Assembly (NCBI RefSeq): GCF_003259845.1
Contig: NZ_QLMJ01000018.1
Coordinates: forward strand, 186,001 to 250,000
DNA length: 64,000 bases
Reading direction: 5' to 3'
Source: Actinoplanes lutulentus
GTDB taxonomy: Bacteria; Actinomycetota; Actinomycetes; Mycobacteriales; Micromonosporaceae
In this document: positions 52,395 to 61,410 of the stretch, piece by piece
How the letters are laid out: the number at the start of each line of letters is the position of its first letter
How positions within the stretch are numbered: position 1 is the stretch's first letter
Made by a program: the position numbers and the translations under genes
The notes under the pieces: generated by a model
Databases searched by the model: none
Seen by the model: the letters and a program-made list of their open reading frames with translations, nothing else
Told to the model about the DNA's origin: nothing

Positions 52395-52432
52395 CGACTT
52401 GAGTTGACTCGATATCAAGTCAACTCAAGTCG
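52395..52432. terminator. palindromic hairpin, GAGTTGACT family
   Basis: CGACTTGAGTTGACT (52395-52409) pairs with AGTCAACTCAAGTCG (52418-52432) around a GATATC core. It lies between the amidase start and the 3' end of the FtsX permease gene, so it can end the FtsX operon transcript. The related hairpin at 57829-57872 shares the GTTGACT arms. Confidence 0.6.
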
Positions 52433-52480
52433 TCGCGTCACGTCATGACGTGGTCACGTTGACCGCATCCAGCCTGTGCA

Positions 52481-55063
52481 TCACTCACTGCCGAGGGCGT
52501 TCACCGGGCTCACTCGTGCGGCCCTGCGGGCCGGCAACACACCGGCCAGCGCGGTCAGCGCCACCAGGGCGACAAACACCGCGGCCAATTGCCACACCGG
52601 CAGGGCGAGCGGCGCGTTCACCCCGGTCGCCAGGACGGCAAGCCATGCGTACGGGATACCGAGCACGATCCCGAGAGCCGAGCCGATCACGCCGTACAGT
52701 GCGGATTCGGTGGTCAGCATGGTCCGGAGTCCGCCACGGGACATGCCGACCGCGCGGAGCAGACCGGATTCGCGGACCCGTTCGACCACTGACAGCGCGG
52801 TGGTCGCGCCGACGCCGACGACAGCGATCAGCACGGTCAGCCCGATCAGGACCAGGGCGATCGCCAGCAGCACAGTCAGCGCCGTGTTCATCTGGTCCCG
52901 CTGGTCGGCCAGCACGTCGACCCGGAACCCGGACTGCCCGGCGTACGACTGCCGCATCGCCCGCAGACCGGCGGTACGCCCGTCCTCGCCCTCGCGGGCC
53001 GCGTCCGCAAGAATCCCGGTCGCGGCGGCCGGCGCACCGAGCGCGGTCAGATCGGCCGGGTCGACGAGCAGACCGGTGTGCAGCGGCGCCATGTCGGAGA
53101 GCACCGCGACCACCCGCAGCCGTACCTCTTTACTGCCGGCCGAGGCCACCACGGTGTCGCCGGTGCTCAGGCCGACGAGGTCCGCGACGAACCGGCCGAG
53201 CACGACCGTGCCGGGCTTGAGCTCATCGATCGAGCCGGAGGCCGCGGCAAGGTCAGCGAGTCGCGGCAGCCCCGCGGCCGCCAGATCGGTGGCCGAGACG
53301 TCTTCCAGCACCCCGGCCGACCCTGCGGCGGCGGCGACCCTCACCGCGTCCACCCGGCGATACGGCGTGACCCTGGTCAGGTCGGTGCTCGCCTTCGCAC
53401 GGCCGGCCAGTCCGGCCGGCAGCGGCTTGCCCTCGACCGAGCTGAGTTCGAAGTCCGCCGGGGCGGCCGCGGCCAGTTCCCGGTCGGCGAGGGTACGGAT
53501 CGACGCGCCGCCGACCAGCACCCCGGCCACCAGCGTGACGCCGAGCGCGACCACGACCGAGACCGCTGCCGCTCGCCGGGCGCTGCCGCCGACACCGCCG
53601 ACCGCGAGCCGGCCGACCGGCCCGAGCCGGCGCAGCGGCCAGCCGGCGACCGCGAGGACCGGCCGGACCAGGACCGGACCGAGGGCGATCAGCGCGATGA
53701 ACGCGAGCCCACCGGAGGCGATCACGCCGAGCAGCATCGGCAACGGGTCGTAGTTCTCCGGATCAGGTCCGGGCAGTTTCGTCGCGACGAAGGCGGCGAC
53801 ACCGCCCGCGAGCAGTGCGAACAGCAGACCGATGACCCACCGCAGGGCGCCGATGCCGGTCTTCGCGCCGGTCGTGGCGGCGCTGCGCAGCGCTTCGAGC
53901 GGCGCGACCCGGGCCGCGGAGAACGCCGGGGCGAGCACGGCCACCAGGGTGATCACCACGGCCAGCGCGACCGTGCCGAGCGCCGGGAGCAGCGGGAAGC
54001 CGGGTGAGGAGACCGTCCAGCCGAAGGCGCCGAGGATCAGGGGGATGGCGTGACAGACCGCGAGGGCGGCCAGCACTCCGGTCAGGCCGGCGACCAGACC
54101 GGTGAGGATTCCCTCGGTGGCCAGCGCCCGGGCCAGGGCGGATCGTCCGGCGCCGACCGCACGCAACAGGGCGAGCTGGCGCATCCGCTGGGCGAAGACG
54201 ATCCGGAACGTGGACGCGGCGATCAGGCCGGCCGCCACCACGGCGACCGCGACGAACGCGCCGACCACGGCGAACACCTGGTCCACCTCGCCGGCGGCCG
54301 CCCGGGCCTCGTCCAGCCGGACGTCGGCCCCCGTGGCCACCTCCGTCTGCCCGTTGTCGTCCCCGACCCCGGCCCCGGCCTGCGACGAAGAGTCCGGTGA
54401 CGCGGAATCCGGCGAACCAGCCCCGGTCAGCGCGGTCACCTCGGCACGCACCGCGTCCCGGTCAGCCCCTCCGTCGAGGCGGATGTCGATCTGGTTCAGG
54501 GTGTCGAATCCGGTCAGCTTCACCACGGTGCCCACGGAGGCGTACCCCTGGAAGCCGAAATCGTCGCGCGGGGTGACGATTCCGACGATTGTGATCGGCA
54601 CCGGCTTGCCGGTGCCGGCGTTCGCGTTCACGGTGGAGCCGAGGGTGAGGCCGAGGCGTTCGACGGTGCGCGGTGTGACCGCTATCTGGCCGGGGCTGTC
54701 CGGGAACTTGCCCTCGGCCAGCGTGATCACGCTGAGCGGTCCGGTGCCGGGGTCGGCGATGAGGCCGAGATACTCGCCATTCACGTCGAGGCCGGCCTCG
54801 GTGCGCCCGGTCGCCTCGGCGACTCCGGGCAGCTTGCTGATCCGGTCGAGGTGACCGTTATTGATCAGGCCGCCGCGGACCACGAGATCGACCGCCTCGG
54901 GGGTGCCGCTGAGGCCGTTCAGCACGCTGCGCTCGGTGATCTGCTGGGCGAGGACCGTCGAGTAGACGACGAACGACGCGACCAGCACGGCCAATCCGGT
55001 GAGCAGCATCCGCGCCGGGCGGCGGGTCACCCCGGCCAGCTGGGTACGCAGAATCGCCCTCAT
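52481..55063 (-). CDS. FtsX-type ABC transporter permease, two-module
   Basis: 860 residues. N-terminal helix (18-40), extracytoplasmic domain, an FtsX module of three helices (about 265-400), four or more further helices (to about 480), a second extracytoplasmic domain and a second FtsX module (about 735-860; 'LRAVGMSRGGLRTMLTTESA'). This is the ten-helix type of exporter found in Gram-positive bacteria. It overlaps the ATPase gene by 4 bases. The divergent NarL-type two-component system beside it is a likely regulator, inferred from position only. Substrate unknown; some relatives export peptides or lipids. Confidence 0.92.
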   Translation of the reverse strand: MRAILRTQLAGVTRRPARMLLTGLAVLVASFVVYSTVLAQQITERSVLNGLSGTPEAVDLVVRGGLINNGHLDRISKLPGVAEATGRTEAGLDVNGEYLGLIADPGTGPLSVITLAEGKFPDSPGQIAVTPRTVERLGLTLGSTVNANAGTGKPVPITIVGIVTPRDDFGFQGYASVGTVVKLTGFDTLNQIDIRLDGGADRDAVRAEVTALTGAGSPDSASPDSSSQAGAGVGDDNGQTEVATGADVRLDEARAAAGEVDQVFAVVGAFVAVAVVAAGLIAASTFRIVFAQRMRQLALLRAVGAGRSALARALATEGILTGLVAGLTGVLAALAVCHAIPLILGAFGWTVSSPGFPLLPALGTVALAVVITLVAVLAPAFSAARVAPLEALRSAATTGAKTGIGALRWVIGLLFALLAGGVAAFVATKLPGPDPENYDPLPMLLGVIASGGLAFIALIALGPVLVRPVLAVAGWPLRRLGPVGRLAVGGVGGSARRAAAVSVVVALGVTLVAGVLVGGASIRTLADRELAAAAPADFELSSVEGKPLPAGLAGRAKASTDLTRVTPYRRVDAVRVAAAAGSAGVLEDVSATDLAAAGLPRLADLAAASGSIDELKPGTVVLGRFVADLVGLSTGDTVVASAGSKEVRLRVVAVLSDMAPLHTGLLVDPADLTALGAPAAATGILADAAREGEDGRTAGLRAMRQSYAGQSGFRVDVLADQRDQMNTALTVLLAIALVLIGLTVLIAVVGVGATTALSVVERVRESGLLRAVGMSRGGLRTMLTTESALYGVIGSALGIVLGIPYAWLAVLATGVNAPLALPVWQLAAVFVALVALTALAGVLPARRAARVSPVNALGSE

Positions 55064-55812
55064 CGGCCCGCCGCCAGACTCTGCAGCGCGTCGGTGACCG
55101 AGGCGATGTCCGGCCGGTCGATCTCGCCGGCGAGACGGCCGTCGGCGAGCATCACGACCCGGTCCGCGTACGCCGCGGCGCCCGGATCGTGGGTGACCAT
55201 CACGATGGTCTGGCCCAGGTCACGCACCGAGTCGCGGAGCAGGCGCAGCACCTCGGCGCCGGAGCGCGAGTCGAGGTTGCCGGTCGGCTCGTCGGCGAAG
55301 ACCACCTCCGGGCGCGACACCAGGGCCCGGGCCAGGGCGACCCGCTGCTGCTGGCCGCCGGAGAGTTCGCTGGGCCGGTGGGTGAGCCGGCCGGCCAGGC
55401 CGAGCGTGGTGACGAGGCGGTCGAAGAACTCCGGGTCCGGGTTGAGGCCGGCCAGGTCCAGCGGCAGCGTGATGTTGGCGGCCGCGGTGAGCTGCGGCAA
55501 CAGGTTGAACGACTGGAAGACGAAGCCGATCCGCTCCCGGCGGGCCTTGGTGAGCACCCGGTCCGGCTGGCGGGTCAGGTCGGTGTCGCCGAGCAGCACC
55601 TGACCCGAGGTGGCGGTGTCCAGGCCGGCGAGGCAGTGCATGAGAGTCGACTTGCCGGACCCGGACGGGCCCATGATCGCGGTGAACCGGCCGCGGTCGA
55701 AGCCCACCGTGACCCCGTCGAGGGCGCGTACCGCGGTGTCGCCGGCGCCGTACACCTTGACCAGGTCGACGGCTGCGACGGCCGCGTGCTGCTGTACCAA
55801 CTTCGGTTGCAT
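55060..55812 (-). CDS. ABC transporter ATPase partnering FtsX permease
   Basis: 250 residues. Walker A GPSGSGKST (about 47-55), Q-loop GFVFQSFNLLP, signature LSGGQQQRVALARAL, Walker B VVFADEPTGNLD and H-loop VTHDPGAA. MacB/BceA-like subfamily. It is translated with the permease (ATGA overlap). The start ATG lies 149 bases from the divergent sensor kinase start. Confidence 0.95.
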   Translation of the reverse strand: MQPKLVQQHAAVAAVDLVKVYGAGDTAVRALDGVTVGFDRGRFTAIMGPSGSGKSTLMHCLAGLDTATSGQVLLGDTDLTRQPDRVLTKARRERIGFVFQSFNLLPQLTAAANITLPLDLAGLNPDPEFFDRLVTTLGLAGRLTHRPSELSGGQQQRVALARALVSRPEVVFADEPTGNLDSRSGAEVLRLLRDSVRDLGQTIVMVTHDPGAAAYADRVVMLADGRLAGEIDRPDIASVTDALQSLAAGR

Positions 55813-55947
55813 GTGAACTCCAGATGCGCCGGATGAGGACGATGAGGATCCTGATCGATACGTTCGGCTGCCGCATCGGCCCGTGGACCGGGTTCGGCAC
55901 GGGCGCGGGTCTGCCTTTCGGCCGATGGGGACGCGCAGTCCACCGCT

Positions 55948-55953
55948 TACGCT
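55948..55953 (+). promoter_or_regulatory. -10 box TACGCT, leaderless sensor kinase
   Basis: TACGCT ends 8 bases before the ATG at 55962 with no Shine-Dalgarno; identical to the box before the BrnT-like gene. Confidence 0.45.
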
Positions 55954-55961
55954 GGGTCACG

Positions 55962-57119
55962 ATGCTCAACGTTTTCCTGCTCCGTGCCGGTCAGGTCGCC
56001 GCCCTCGGCGTACTGGCTCTGCTCGGCGTCATCGACCTCAGCAGCGGCCGGTTCGAGGGCCAGTACGTGCCCGCCCAGGTGGCGATCGCGATGGCCGCGG
56101 CCGCCGTCTGGCTGCCCCGGCACCGGCACGGCTCCCGCGCGGTGGCGGTCGCGGCCATCGGCGTCTCCGCGATTTCCCTGCTCATCACCCTGCTGGTGTA
56201 CGCCGACAGCACCCCACCCGGCCTCTGGGGCCTCGCCGAGTCGGCGGCCTTCCTCGGGGTCGCCGCCGTGGTGGCCCGGCATGCCCCGCCGGCCTGGGCG
56301 ATCGCGGCCTGCGTCGCGGTCGGCCTCGCGGTCGGTCTGATGCCGATGCGCGCCGGCCAGTCCAGCATCTATGTGACGTTCGGGCTGATCCAGGTGCTCG
56401 GTATCGCCGGCGCCGTCGGCGCCGGCGTCACCCTGCGGTCCATGGAGGGGAATCGGCGCCGGGTCCTTGATTCGGTACGCGCGGAGCAGCGCGCCGAGTT
56501 CGCCCGTGACCTGCACGACTTCATCGCCCACCACGTCACCGGGATCGTCGTGCAGGCACAGGGCGCCCGGTTCATCGCCGAGCAGGATCCGAAACGGGTG
56601 CTGATCGCCCTCGAACAGATCGAACAGGCCGGCGCCGAGACGATGGCGTCGATGCGGCGGATGGTCGGCGTGCTCCGCGACCCGGAGTCACGGCCGGACG
56701 CGCCGCTCGCGCCGGTCGCCGGGGTCGGTGACCTTGCTGCGCTGGTGGAGCAGTTCACCGCGGCCGGTGGGGCGCCGGCCCGGCTGGACACCGGCGGGGA
56801 CGACGGCGCCGGGCTGCCGGTGGAGGTGTCGACCTCGGCGTACCGGGTGGTGATGGAGGCGCTCACCAACGCCCGCCAGCACGCGCCGCACGCCGGCGCG
56901 ATCGACGTGTGGTTGCGGCGTACCGAGCATCAGCTGCTGGTACGGGTCGCGAACGACGGGCCTGCGCCGCGTCCGGCCGGCCCGCGTGATCGTCCGGGGT
57001 ACGGTCTTGCCGGGCTGACCGAACGGGTCCGCACGGTCGGCGGCCAGATCACGGCCGGCCCAGGCGTCGACGGCGGCTGGGTCGTCGACGTGGCGCTGCC
57101 GCTGAACTGGCGAGAGTGA
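55962..57119 (+). CDS. NarL-type two-component sensor histidine kinase
   Basis: 385 residues from the ATG at 55962, chosen for the promoter spacing; an earlier in-frame start adds 46 residues without a signal. Five or six hydrophobic helices (10-155) precede a HisKA_3 domain with His185 (EFARDLHDFIAHHVTGIV) and a HATPase domain (YRVVMEALTNARQHAP, GYGLAGLTERV). This DxHD-type kinase phosphorylates the LuxR-family regulator encoded next. The 3' end carries the first of three 30-bp repeats (57101-57180). Confidence 0.93.
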   Translation: MLNVFLLRAGQVAALGVLALLGVIDLSSGRFEGQYVPAQVAIAMAAAAVWLPRHRHGSRAVAVAAIGVSAISLLITLLVYADSTPPGLWGLAESAAFLGVAAVVARHAPPAWAIAACVAVGLAVGLMPMRAGQSSIYVTFGLIQVLGIAGAVGAGVTLRSMEGNRRRVLDSVRAEQRAEFARDLHDFIAHHVTGIVVQAQGARFIAEQDPKRVLIALEQIEQAGAETMASMRRMVGVLRDPESRPDAPLAPVAGVGDLAALVEQFTAAGGAPARLDTGGDDGAGLPVEVSTSAYRVVMEALTNARQHAPHAGAIDVWLRRTEHQLLVRVANDGPAPRPAGPRDRPGYGLAGLTERVRTVGGQITAGPGVDGGWVVDVALPLNWRE

Positions 57120-57180
57120 CGGTCTCCGCCGCTGAACTGGCGGGAGTGACGGTCTCCGCCGCTGAACGGGAAAGAGTGAC
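57101..57180 (+). repeat. 30-bp tandem repeat at kinase/regulator junction
   Basis: gctgaactggcgagagtgac-type units start at 57101, 57131 and 57161. The first encodes the kinase C-terminus and stop; the other two separate it from the regulator, duplicating the stop and flanking sequence. Confidence 0.9.
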
Positions 57181-57183
57181 AAG

Positions 57184-57822
57184 TTGATCAGGGTTTTGAT
57201 CGCCGATGACCAGGCGATGGTTCGTACCGGCTTCGGCATGATCATCGGCGCTCAGCCGGACATGGAGGTCGTCGGCGAGGCGGCCGACGGTGTGGAGGCG
57301 GTCGCGGCGGCGCGAAGGCTGCGGCCGGACGTGGCGCTCTTCGACATCCGGATGCCGAAGATGGACGGCCTCCAGGCGCTGAAACTGCTGGCCGGTCCGG
57401 GGGTTCCCGACCCGGTGAAGATCGTCGTGGTGACCACGTTCGACCTGGATGAATACGTCCACCAGGCGCTGCGAAACGGCGCGGCAGGGTTCCTGCTGAA
57501 GGATTCCGGGCCGGCGCTGCTGGTCGAGGCGGTGCGTGCTGCCGTGTCGGGGGACGCGCTGATCAGCCCGTCGGTCACCGTACGGCTGCTCAAGCACCTC
57601 GCGACGCCCGCGCAGCCGGCGGAGGACGGTGGTCTTTCGCCGCGTGAACTGGACGTGGTGCGGCTGACCGCTCGTGGTGCCACCAACGCGGAGATCGCCA
57701 CCGAGTTGTTCATCTCGGTCGGCACGGTGAAGACGCACCTGGGCAGCGTCCACGCGAAACTCGGCACCCGGAACCGCGTCGAGATCGCCGCGTGGGCATG
57801 GGAACGACGCCTGCTGGGTTGA
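57184..57822 (+). CDS. LuxR/NarL-family response regulator
   Basis: 212 residues. A receiver (2-120; acceptor Asp54 in ALFDIRMPKMDG, Thr in VVTTFD, Lys in LLKDSG) and a LuxR helix-turn-helix (150-205: LSPRELDVVRLTARGATNAE, KTHLGSVHAKLG). The start is a TTG at 57184 with a weak AAAGAG 10 bases upstream. It is cotranscribed with the sensor kinase and sits beside a divergent ABC exporter operon that it may control. A perfect bidirectional hairpin follows. Confidence 0.95.
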   Translation: MIRVLIADDQAMVRTGFGMIIGAQPDMEVVGEAADGVEAVAAARRLRPDVALFDIRMPKMDGLQALKLLAGPGVPDPVKIVVVTTFDLDEYVHQALRNGAAGFLLKDSGPALLVEAVRAAVSGDALISPSVTVRLLKHLATPAQPAEDGGLSPRELDVVRLTARGATNAEIATELFISVGTVKTHLGSVHAKLGTRNRVEIAAWAWERRLLG

Positions 57823-57828
57823 GTTGAC

Positions 57829-57872
57829 TCGACGTGAGTTGACTTGACCGGCGTCAAGTCAACTCACGTCGA
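57829..57872. terminator. bidirectional hairpin terminator, GAGTTGACT family
   Basis: Perfect 20-bp arms (TCGACGTGAGTTGACTTGAC at 57829-57848, complement at 57853-57872) and loop cggc, between two convergent genes. It shares GTTGACT arms with 52395-52432. Confidence 0.75.
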
Positions 57873-57885
57873 CGCGAACACCTTC

Positions 57886-58887
57886 TCAACGGGACAGCTG
57901 TCGACTCGTCAAGCGGGCCGCCACCGGATGCTCGTCCTGACCACTACGGACCTGCGTCCACAGATCCCGCGCCGCGTTACGTGCCGGCCCGAGTCGATGC
58001 CGGGCGATCAGCTTCGCGTCGGCGCGCATCTTCGCGCTACGCGGCACCGGCAGTGACGGCAGATAGCCGAACTTCGCGAGGCGTTCACCGAACGACGTCT
58101 CGCACAGGCGCACCTCGTCCTCGGTCAGCCGTGACTTCCAGCTCGCCACCCGTTCGGTGGTCGGCGCCTTGTGGGTCATCGTGTGCCAGGTCTTGTACTC
58201 CGGCACGGCGACCGAGGCCAGCTGGTTCGGCCGGGTCATCGCGTCCTCGAAATCCTCGCCGAGGAACTCGCAGATCGTCCGCAGATGCGGTTCCGGATCG
58301 GCGACCAGATCCTCGTACCGGACCAGGTGATACACGTCCCGCGGGTACCGCCGGGCCGCGAGCAGCGACGAGTCGGCGGACTGCGTCCAGTAGTCGATCA
58401 TCGTGTCGAACTCGGCCGGCTTCCACGGAGTCTCTTTGAGCGACGAGACGCAGTCCCGGCCGTCCCGCATGATGTTGATGATCTGCGCGTCCGGGAAGAG
58501 CCGCAGGATCGTCGGCAGATGCCGCAGGTACAGCGGACGCTTGTCGCCCCAGCGTGGCTTGCCGAACCGCGCCGAGTACATCGTGAAGACCGTGCCGAAT
58601 GCCGAGCCGAGGGTGGGCGGCGCCGCCACGACGGCCTCGACCACCGTGGCCGCGTCCAGACCCAGATCCTCGAACTGCGACAACTCCACGATCCAGCGTC
58701 CGAGCGCCCGCCGGTTGGCCTCGTCGGCCAGGTCGCCGAACTCGGCCCGTTTCGTGTAACCCGCCAGCAGGAAACGCGTCTCCGGCGGGATCGCGATCCG
58801 GGAGTGCGCGTGCAGCATCAGTTGCAGCATCGTCGTGCCCGACCGTGGGCAGCCGACCACGAAGATCGGACGATCATTGAGAGCCAA
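57886..58887 (-). CDS. PAPS-dependent sulfotransferase
   Basis: 333 residues from the TTG at 58887, which follows AGGGAAGGGAA closely and puts the PAPS-binding loop at residue 13. IFVVGCPRSGTTMLQLML (8-25) is the 5'-phosphosulfate loop; 'INIMRDGRDCVSSLKETPW' carries the 3'-phosphate-binding Arg/Ser, and 'VRYEDLVADPEPHLRTICEF' is the Sulfotransfer_3 core. It transfers sulfate from PAPS to a hydroxyl or amine; related actinobacterial enzymes act on glycolipids or secondary metabolites. No biosynthetic cluster surrounds it. Confidence 0.9.
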   Translation of the reverse strand: MALNDRPIFVVGCPRSGTTMLQLMLHAHSRIAIPPETRFLLAGYTKRAEFGDLADEANRRALGRWIVELSQFEDLGLDAATVVEAVVAAPPTLGSAFGTVFTMYSARFGKPRWGDKRPLYLRHLPTILRLFPDAQIINIMRDGRDCVSSLKETPWKPAEFDTMIDYWTQSADSSLLAARRYPRDVYHLVRYEDLVADPEPHLRTICEFLGEDFEDAMTRPNQLASVAVPEYKTWHTMTHKAPTTERVASWKSRLTEDEVRLCETSFGERLAKFGYLPSLPVPRSAKMRADAKLIARHRLGPARNAARDLWTQVRSGQDEHPVAARLTSRQLSR

Positions 58888-58986
58888 TGAGTTCCCTTCC
58901 CTGCGATCTTGATGACAGGGAAGAGGTTTCGCAACGAGCCTGTGCAGCCGAGGTGCACACGCTGTCCCAGCGCTGAGAATCACCTG

Positions 58987-59889
58987 TCAATCTTGATCAA
59001 CAAGGTGAAGAACCTTCCGGTCCGGGTCGGTGACCTGCGGGGACGCCGGTCGGGTGGAGAACCAGCAGCCGATCACGATGAGCGCGAACCCGGCGATCGT
59101 CGCGACGCCGATCTCCTCGTTCAGCAGGACCACGCCGAGCAGCAGGGCCACCACCGGGTTGACATAGGTGACCAGCCCGGCCCGGTTGGACCCCGCCAGG
59201 ACGATCAGGCGGTAGAAGACGAGCAGGGCCAGGGCGGTGCAGAGCACACCGAGGGCCACGAGCGCTCCCCAGGAATCGGCGCCGGCCGGGCCGGACGGCA
59301 GGTTCATCAGGGCGAACGGCAGCAGCACCACCGTGGTGATGACCGTGGTGCCGACGGTCAGCGCCTCCGGCGGGATGTCCGCGGCCTTGCGCTGCACCAG
59401 CATCATGGCGACCGCGTAACTGATCGCGGCGGCCAGGACCATCCCGGCGCCGAGCAGGCCGTACCGGTCACCGGAGACGTCCAGGCCGACCAGCACCACG
59501 ACGCCGGCGAAGCCGATCACCAAGCCGGCCACCCGGATCGGCGTGAGCGGTTCGGTACGCGACAACAGCAGCGCGATCGCGACCGGCTCGATAGCGATCA
59601 GGATGCCGGTCAGCGACGACGAGATGTGCTGCTCGCCGTACGTGATGAGGGTGAACGGCACGACGATGTGCACCATCGCGATCAGCGCCACCACCGGCAG
59701 CTTCCCGCGCAGCGCCCCGAGCGTGCCGCGTGCCAGCGCGATCGGGATCAGCACGGCCGCCGCGATCGCGGTGCGCCCGGCGACCACGAAGACCGGCGAC
59801 AGGTCAACGATCGCGATCTTGATGAGGAAGTAGGGGATGCCCCAGAGAACGGAGACGAGAGCGAAGAGCAACCAGGCGAGACGATTCAC
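58987..59889 (-). CDS. EamA-family DMT transporter
   Basis: 300 residues with ten hydrophobic helices and two EamA repeats ('VLWGIPYFLIKIAIVDLSPV', 'YGEQHISSSLTGILIAIEPV'; 'AISYAVAMMLVQRKA', 'SNRAGLVTYVNPVVALLLGV'). The GTG at 59889 has GAGG 8 bases upstream; a GTG at 59931 would add 14 charged residues and reach into the LysR promoter. It probably exports an amino acid or small metabolite. The divergent LysR gene (70 bases between starts) is its likely regulator. Confidence 0.9.
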   Translation of the reverse strand: MNRLAWLLFALVSVLWGIPYFLIKIAIVDLSPVFVVAGRTAIAAAVLIPIALARGTLGALRGKLPVVALIAMVHIVVPFTLITYGEQHISSSLTGILIAIEPVAIALLLSRTEPLTPIRVAGLVIGFAGVVVLVGLDVSGDRYGLLGAGMVLAAAISYAVAMMLVQRKAADIPPEALTVGTTVITTVVLLPFALMNLPSGPAGADSWGALVALGVLCTALALLVFYRLIVLAGSNRAGLVTYVNPVVALLLGVVLLNEEIGVATIAGFALIVIGCWFSTRPASPQVTDPDRKVLHLVDQD

Positions 59890-59959
59890 CTCTTCAGCCT
59901 CACGGCGTACGGTGATTAGCGGTAGTGACAACTTGCTGTTGGCGTTTTAAGGAAAACTG

Positions 59960-60862
59960 ATGATCGACGCTCGTCGCCTCCAGGTGCTGTCCGAGGTCGC
60001 GCGGCACGGCAGCTTCAACCGCGCCGCCGCTGAGCTGCGGCTCACCCCGTCCGCGATCTCCCAGCAGATCAGCGCTCTGGAGCGGACCGTCGGCACACCC
60101 GTCGTCCGGCGCAGCACCCGTGGGGTGGAGCTGACCGAGGCCGGCAAGGTCCTGGTCACCACCGCCGAGTCGATCGCCGCCGAGCTGCTCTGCGCCCAGC
60201 GTGAGATCGAGCGGCTCGCCGCGGCGCGCACCGAGCGGCTCACCGTCGCCACGTTCACCAGCGGCGGGCAGCGACTGTTGCCGCCGGCGCTGACCCGGTT
60301 CACCGCGGAGCACCCCGGCGTCGAGCTCTCCGTGATCGAGAGCGAGCCGGAGGACAGCCTCGGCCTGGTCCGCTCCGGCGCCGCCGACATGGCGTTGTCC
60401 TACCACTTCGACGGTCCCCCGCCGTCGCTGCCGGGCCTGGTCTGGACCCCGCTGCTGGAGGACCCGATGTGGATCGTCTTCCCGGCGGGACACAGTCTTG
60501 CCGAGCGCACCTCGATCACCATCGCCGAGCTGGCCGCCGAGCGCTGGGTGCACGGCTGCCTCGTGGTCGGCGACATGCTCGACCATTACGCCGCGATGGC
60601 CGGGTTCGAGGTGCGCACCTCATGCCGGGGCACCGATTACCAGTTCGCGCAGTCGCTGGTCCGGGCCGGCGTCGGGATCAGCATGATCCCTGAGGTGGCG
60701 CTCACCGCCGACCGCAGCGGCCTCACCGCGATCCGGCTCGCCCCGCCCGGCCCGTGCCGGTTCGTCGGCATCGCCACACCCCGCCGCCGCACCACCGACC
60801 CGCTGGTCGCCGAGGTCGTCCGGCTGCTCCAGGCGAACACCTATCAGAGCGTGATCCAGTAA
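59960..60862 (+). CDS. LysR-family transcriptional regulator
   Basis: 300 residues. The N-terminal winged helix-turn-helix (RRLQVLSEVARHGSFNRAAA to 'LTPSAISQQISALER') and a periplasmic-binding-like effector domain ('LTVATFTSGGQRLLPPALTR', GISMIPEVALTADR). It is divergent from the DMT transporter. The shared 70-base region includes gttggc/gtgacaac-like partial dyads but no clear T-N11-A box. AAGGAAAACTG lies before the ATG. Its last 19 bases overlap the convergent GNAT gene. Confidence 0.93.
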   Translation: MIDARRLQVLSEVARHGSFNRAAAELRLTPSAISQQISALERTVGTPVVRRSTRGVELTEAGKVLVTTAESIAAELLCAQREIERLAAARTERLTVATFTSGGQRLLPPALTRFTAEHPGVELSVIESEPEDSLGLVRSGAADMALSYHFDGPPPSLPGLVWTPLLEDPMWIVFPAGHSLAERTSITIAELAAERWVHGCLVVGDMLDHYAAMAGFEVRTSCRGTDYQFAQSLVRAGVGISMIPEVALTADRSGLTAIRLAPPGPCRFVGIATPRRRTTDPLVAEVVRLLQANTYQSVIQ

Positions 60863-61368
60863 CGTTTCACGGTGCCGAGGTGGGTGACCCGGATGTCCTC
60901 CAGGACCCCGCCGTTGCGCTCGATGGTCCGCGCCGAACCCTCGTTCTCCACGTCACAGCTGATCATCACGCGGTCGATGCCGAGCTTGCCGGCCAGCGTC
61001 AGCATCTCGGTCACCGCGAAACTCGCGAGGCCCCGCCGCCGCGCCGTGGGCCGGATCCCATAGCCGATGTGGCCGCCCGCGTTCAGCAGGAAGTCGTTGA
61101 GCACGTGCCGCAGCGAGATCGCGCCGAGCATCCGGTCACCCTCGACGACCCAGCGATAGGAGCAGTTCACCCAGCCCGCCTCCGGGGTCACCGCCGGGTC
61201 CTCCTCGCTGACCAGCCGGCGCGTCCAGGCCGCGAACCCGGCGTGCGTCTCCGGATCGTCGGTCAGCCGCAGCCCGGAACCCGGCTGGTGCACACCGACA
61301 CCCCACTCGTCGCGGGACTCCAGCCAGGCCTCGTGCAGGCGCACCGTCGGTGTGATCAGTTCGGGCAT
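60844..61368 (-). CDS. GNAT acetyltransferase
   Basis: 174 residues. The GNAT acetyl-CoA loop is GYGIRPTARRRGLASFAV (about 102-119); 'DRMLGAISLRHVLNDFLLNA' and 'VMISCDVENEGSARTIERNG' are the preceding strand and the N-terminal alpha-helix typical of the RimJ/RimL-like branch with proline-tail 'DIRVTHLGTVKRYWITL'. The acceptor is unknown. It is convergent with, and overlaps by 19 bases, the LysR gene. Confidence 0.88.
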   Translation of the reverse strand: MPELITPTVRLHEAWLESRDEWGVGVHQPGSGLRLTDDPETHAGFAAWTRRLVSEEDPAVTPEAGWVNCSYRWVVEGDRMLGAISLRHVLNDFLLNAGGHIGYGIRPTARRRGLASFAVTEMLTLAGKLGIDRVMISCDVENEGSARTIERNGGVLEDIRVTHLGTVKRYWITL

Positions 61369-61410
61369 GCTCCGACCGTACCCATGCTGTCTGATTTTGA
61401 CTGTCGGTTT

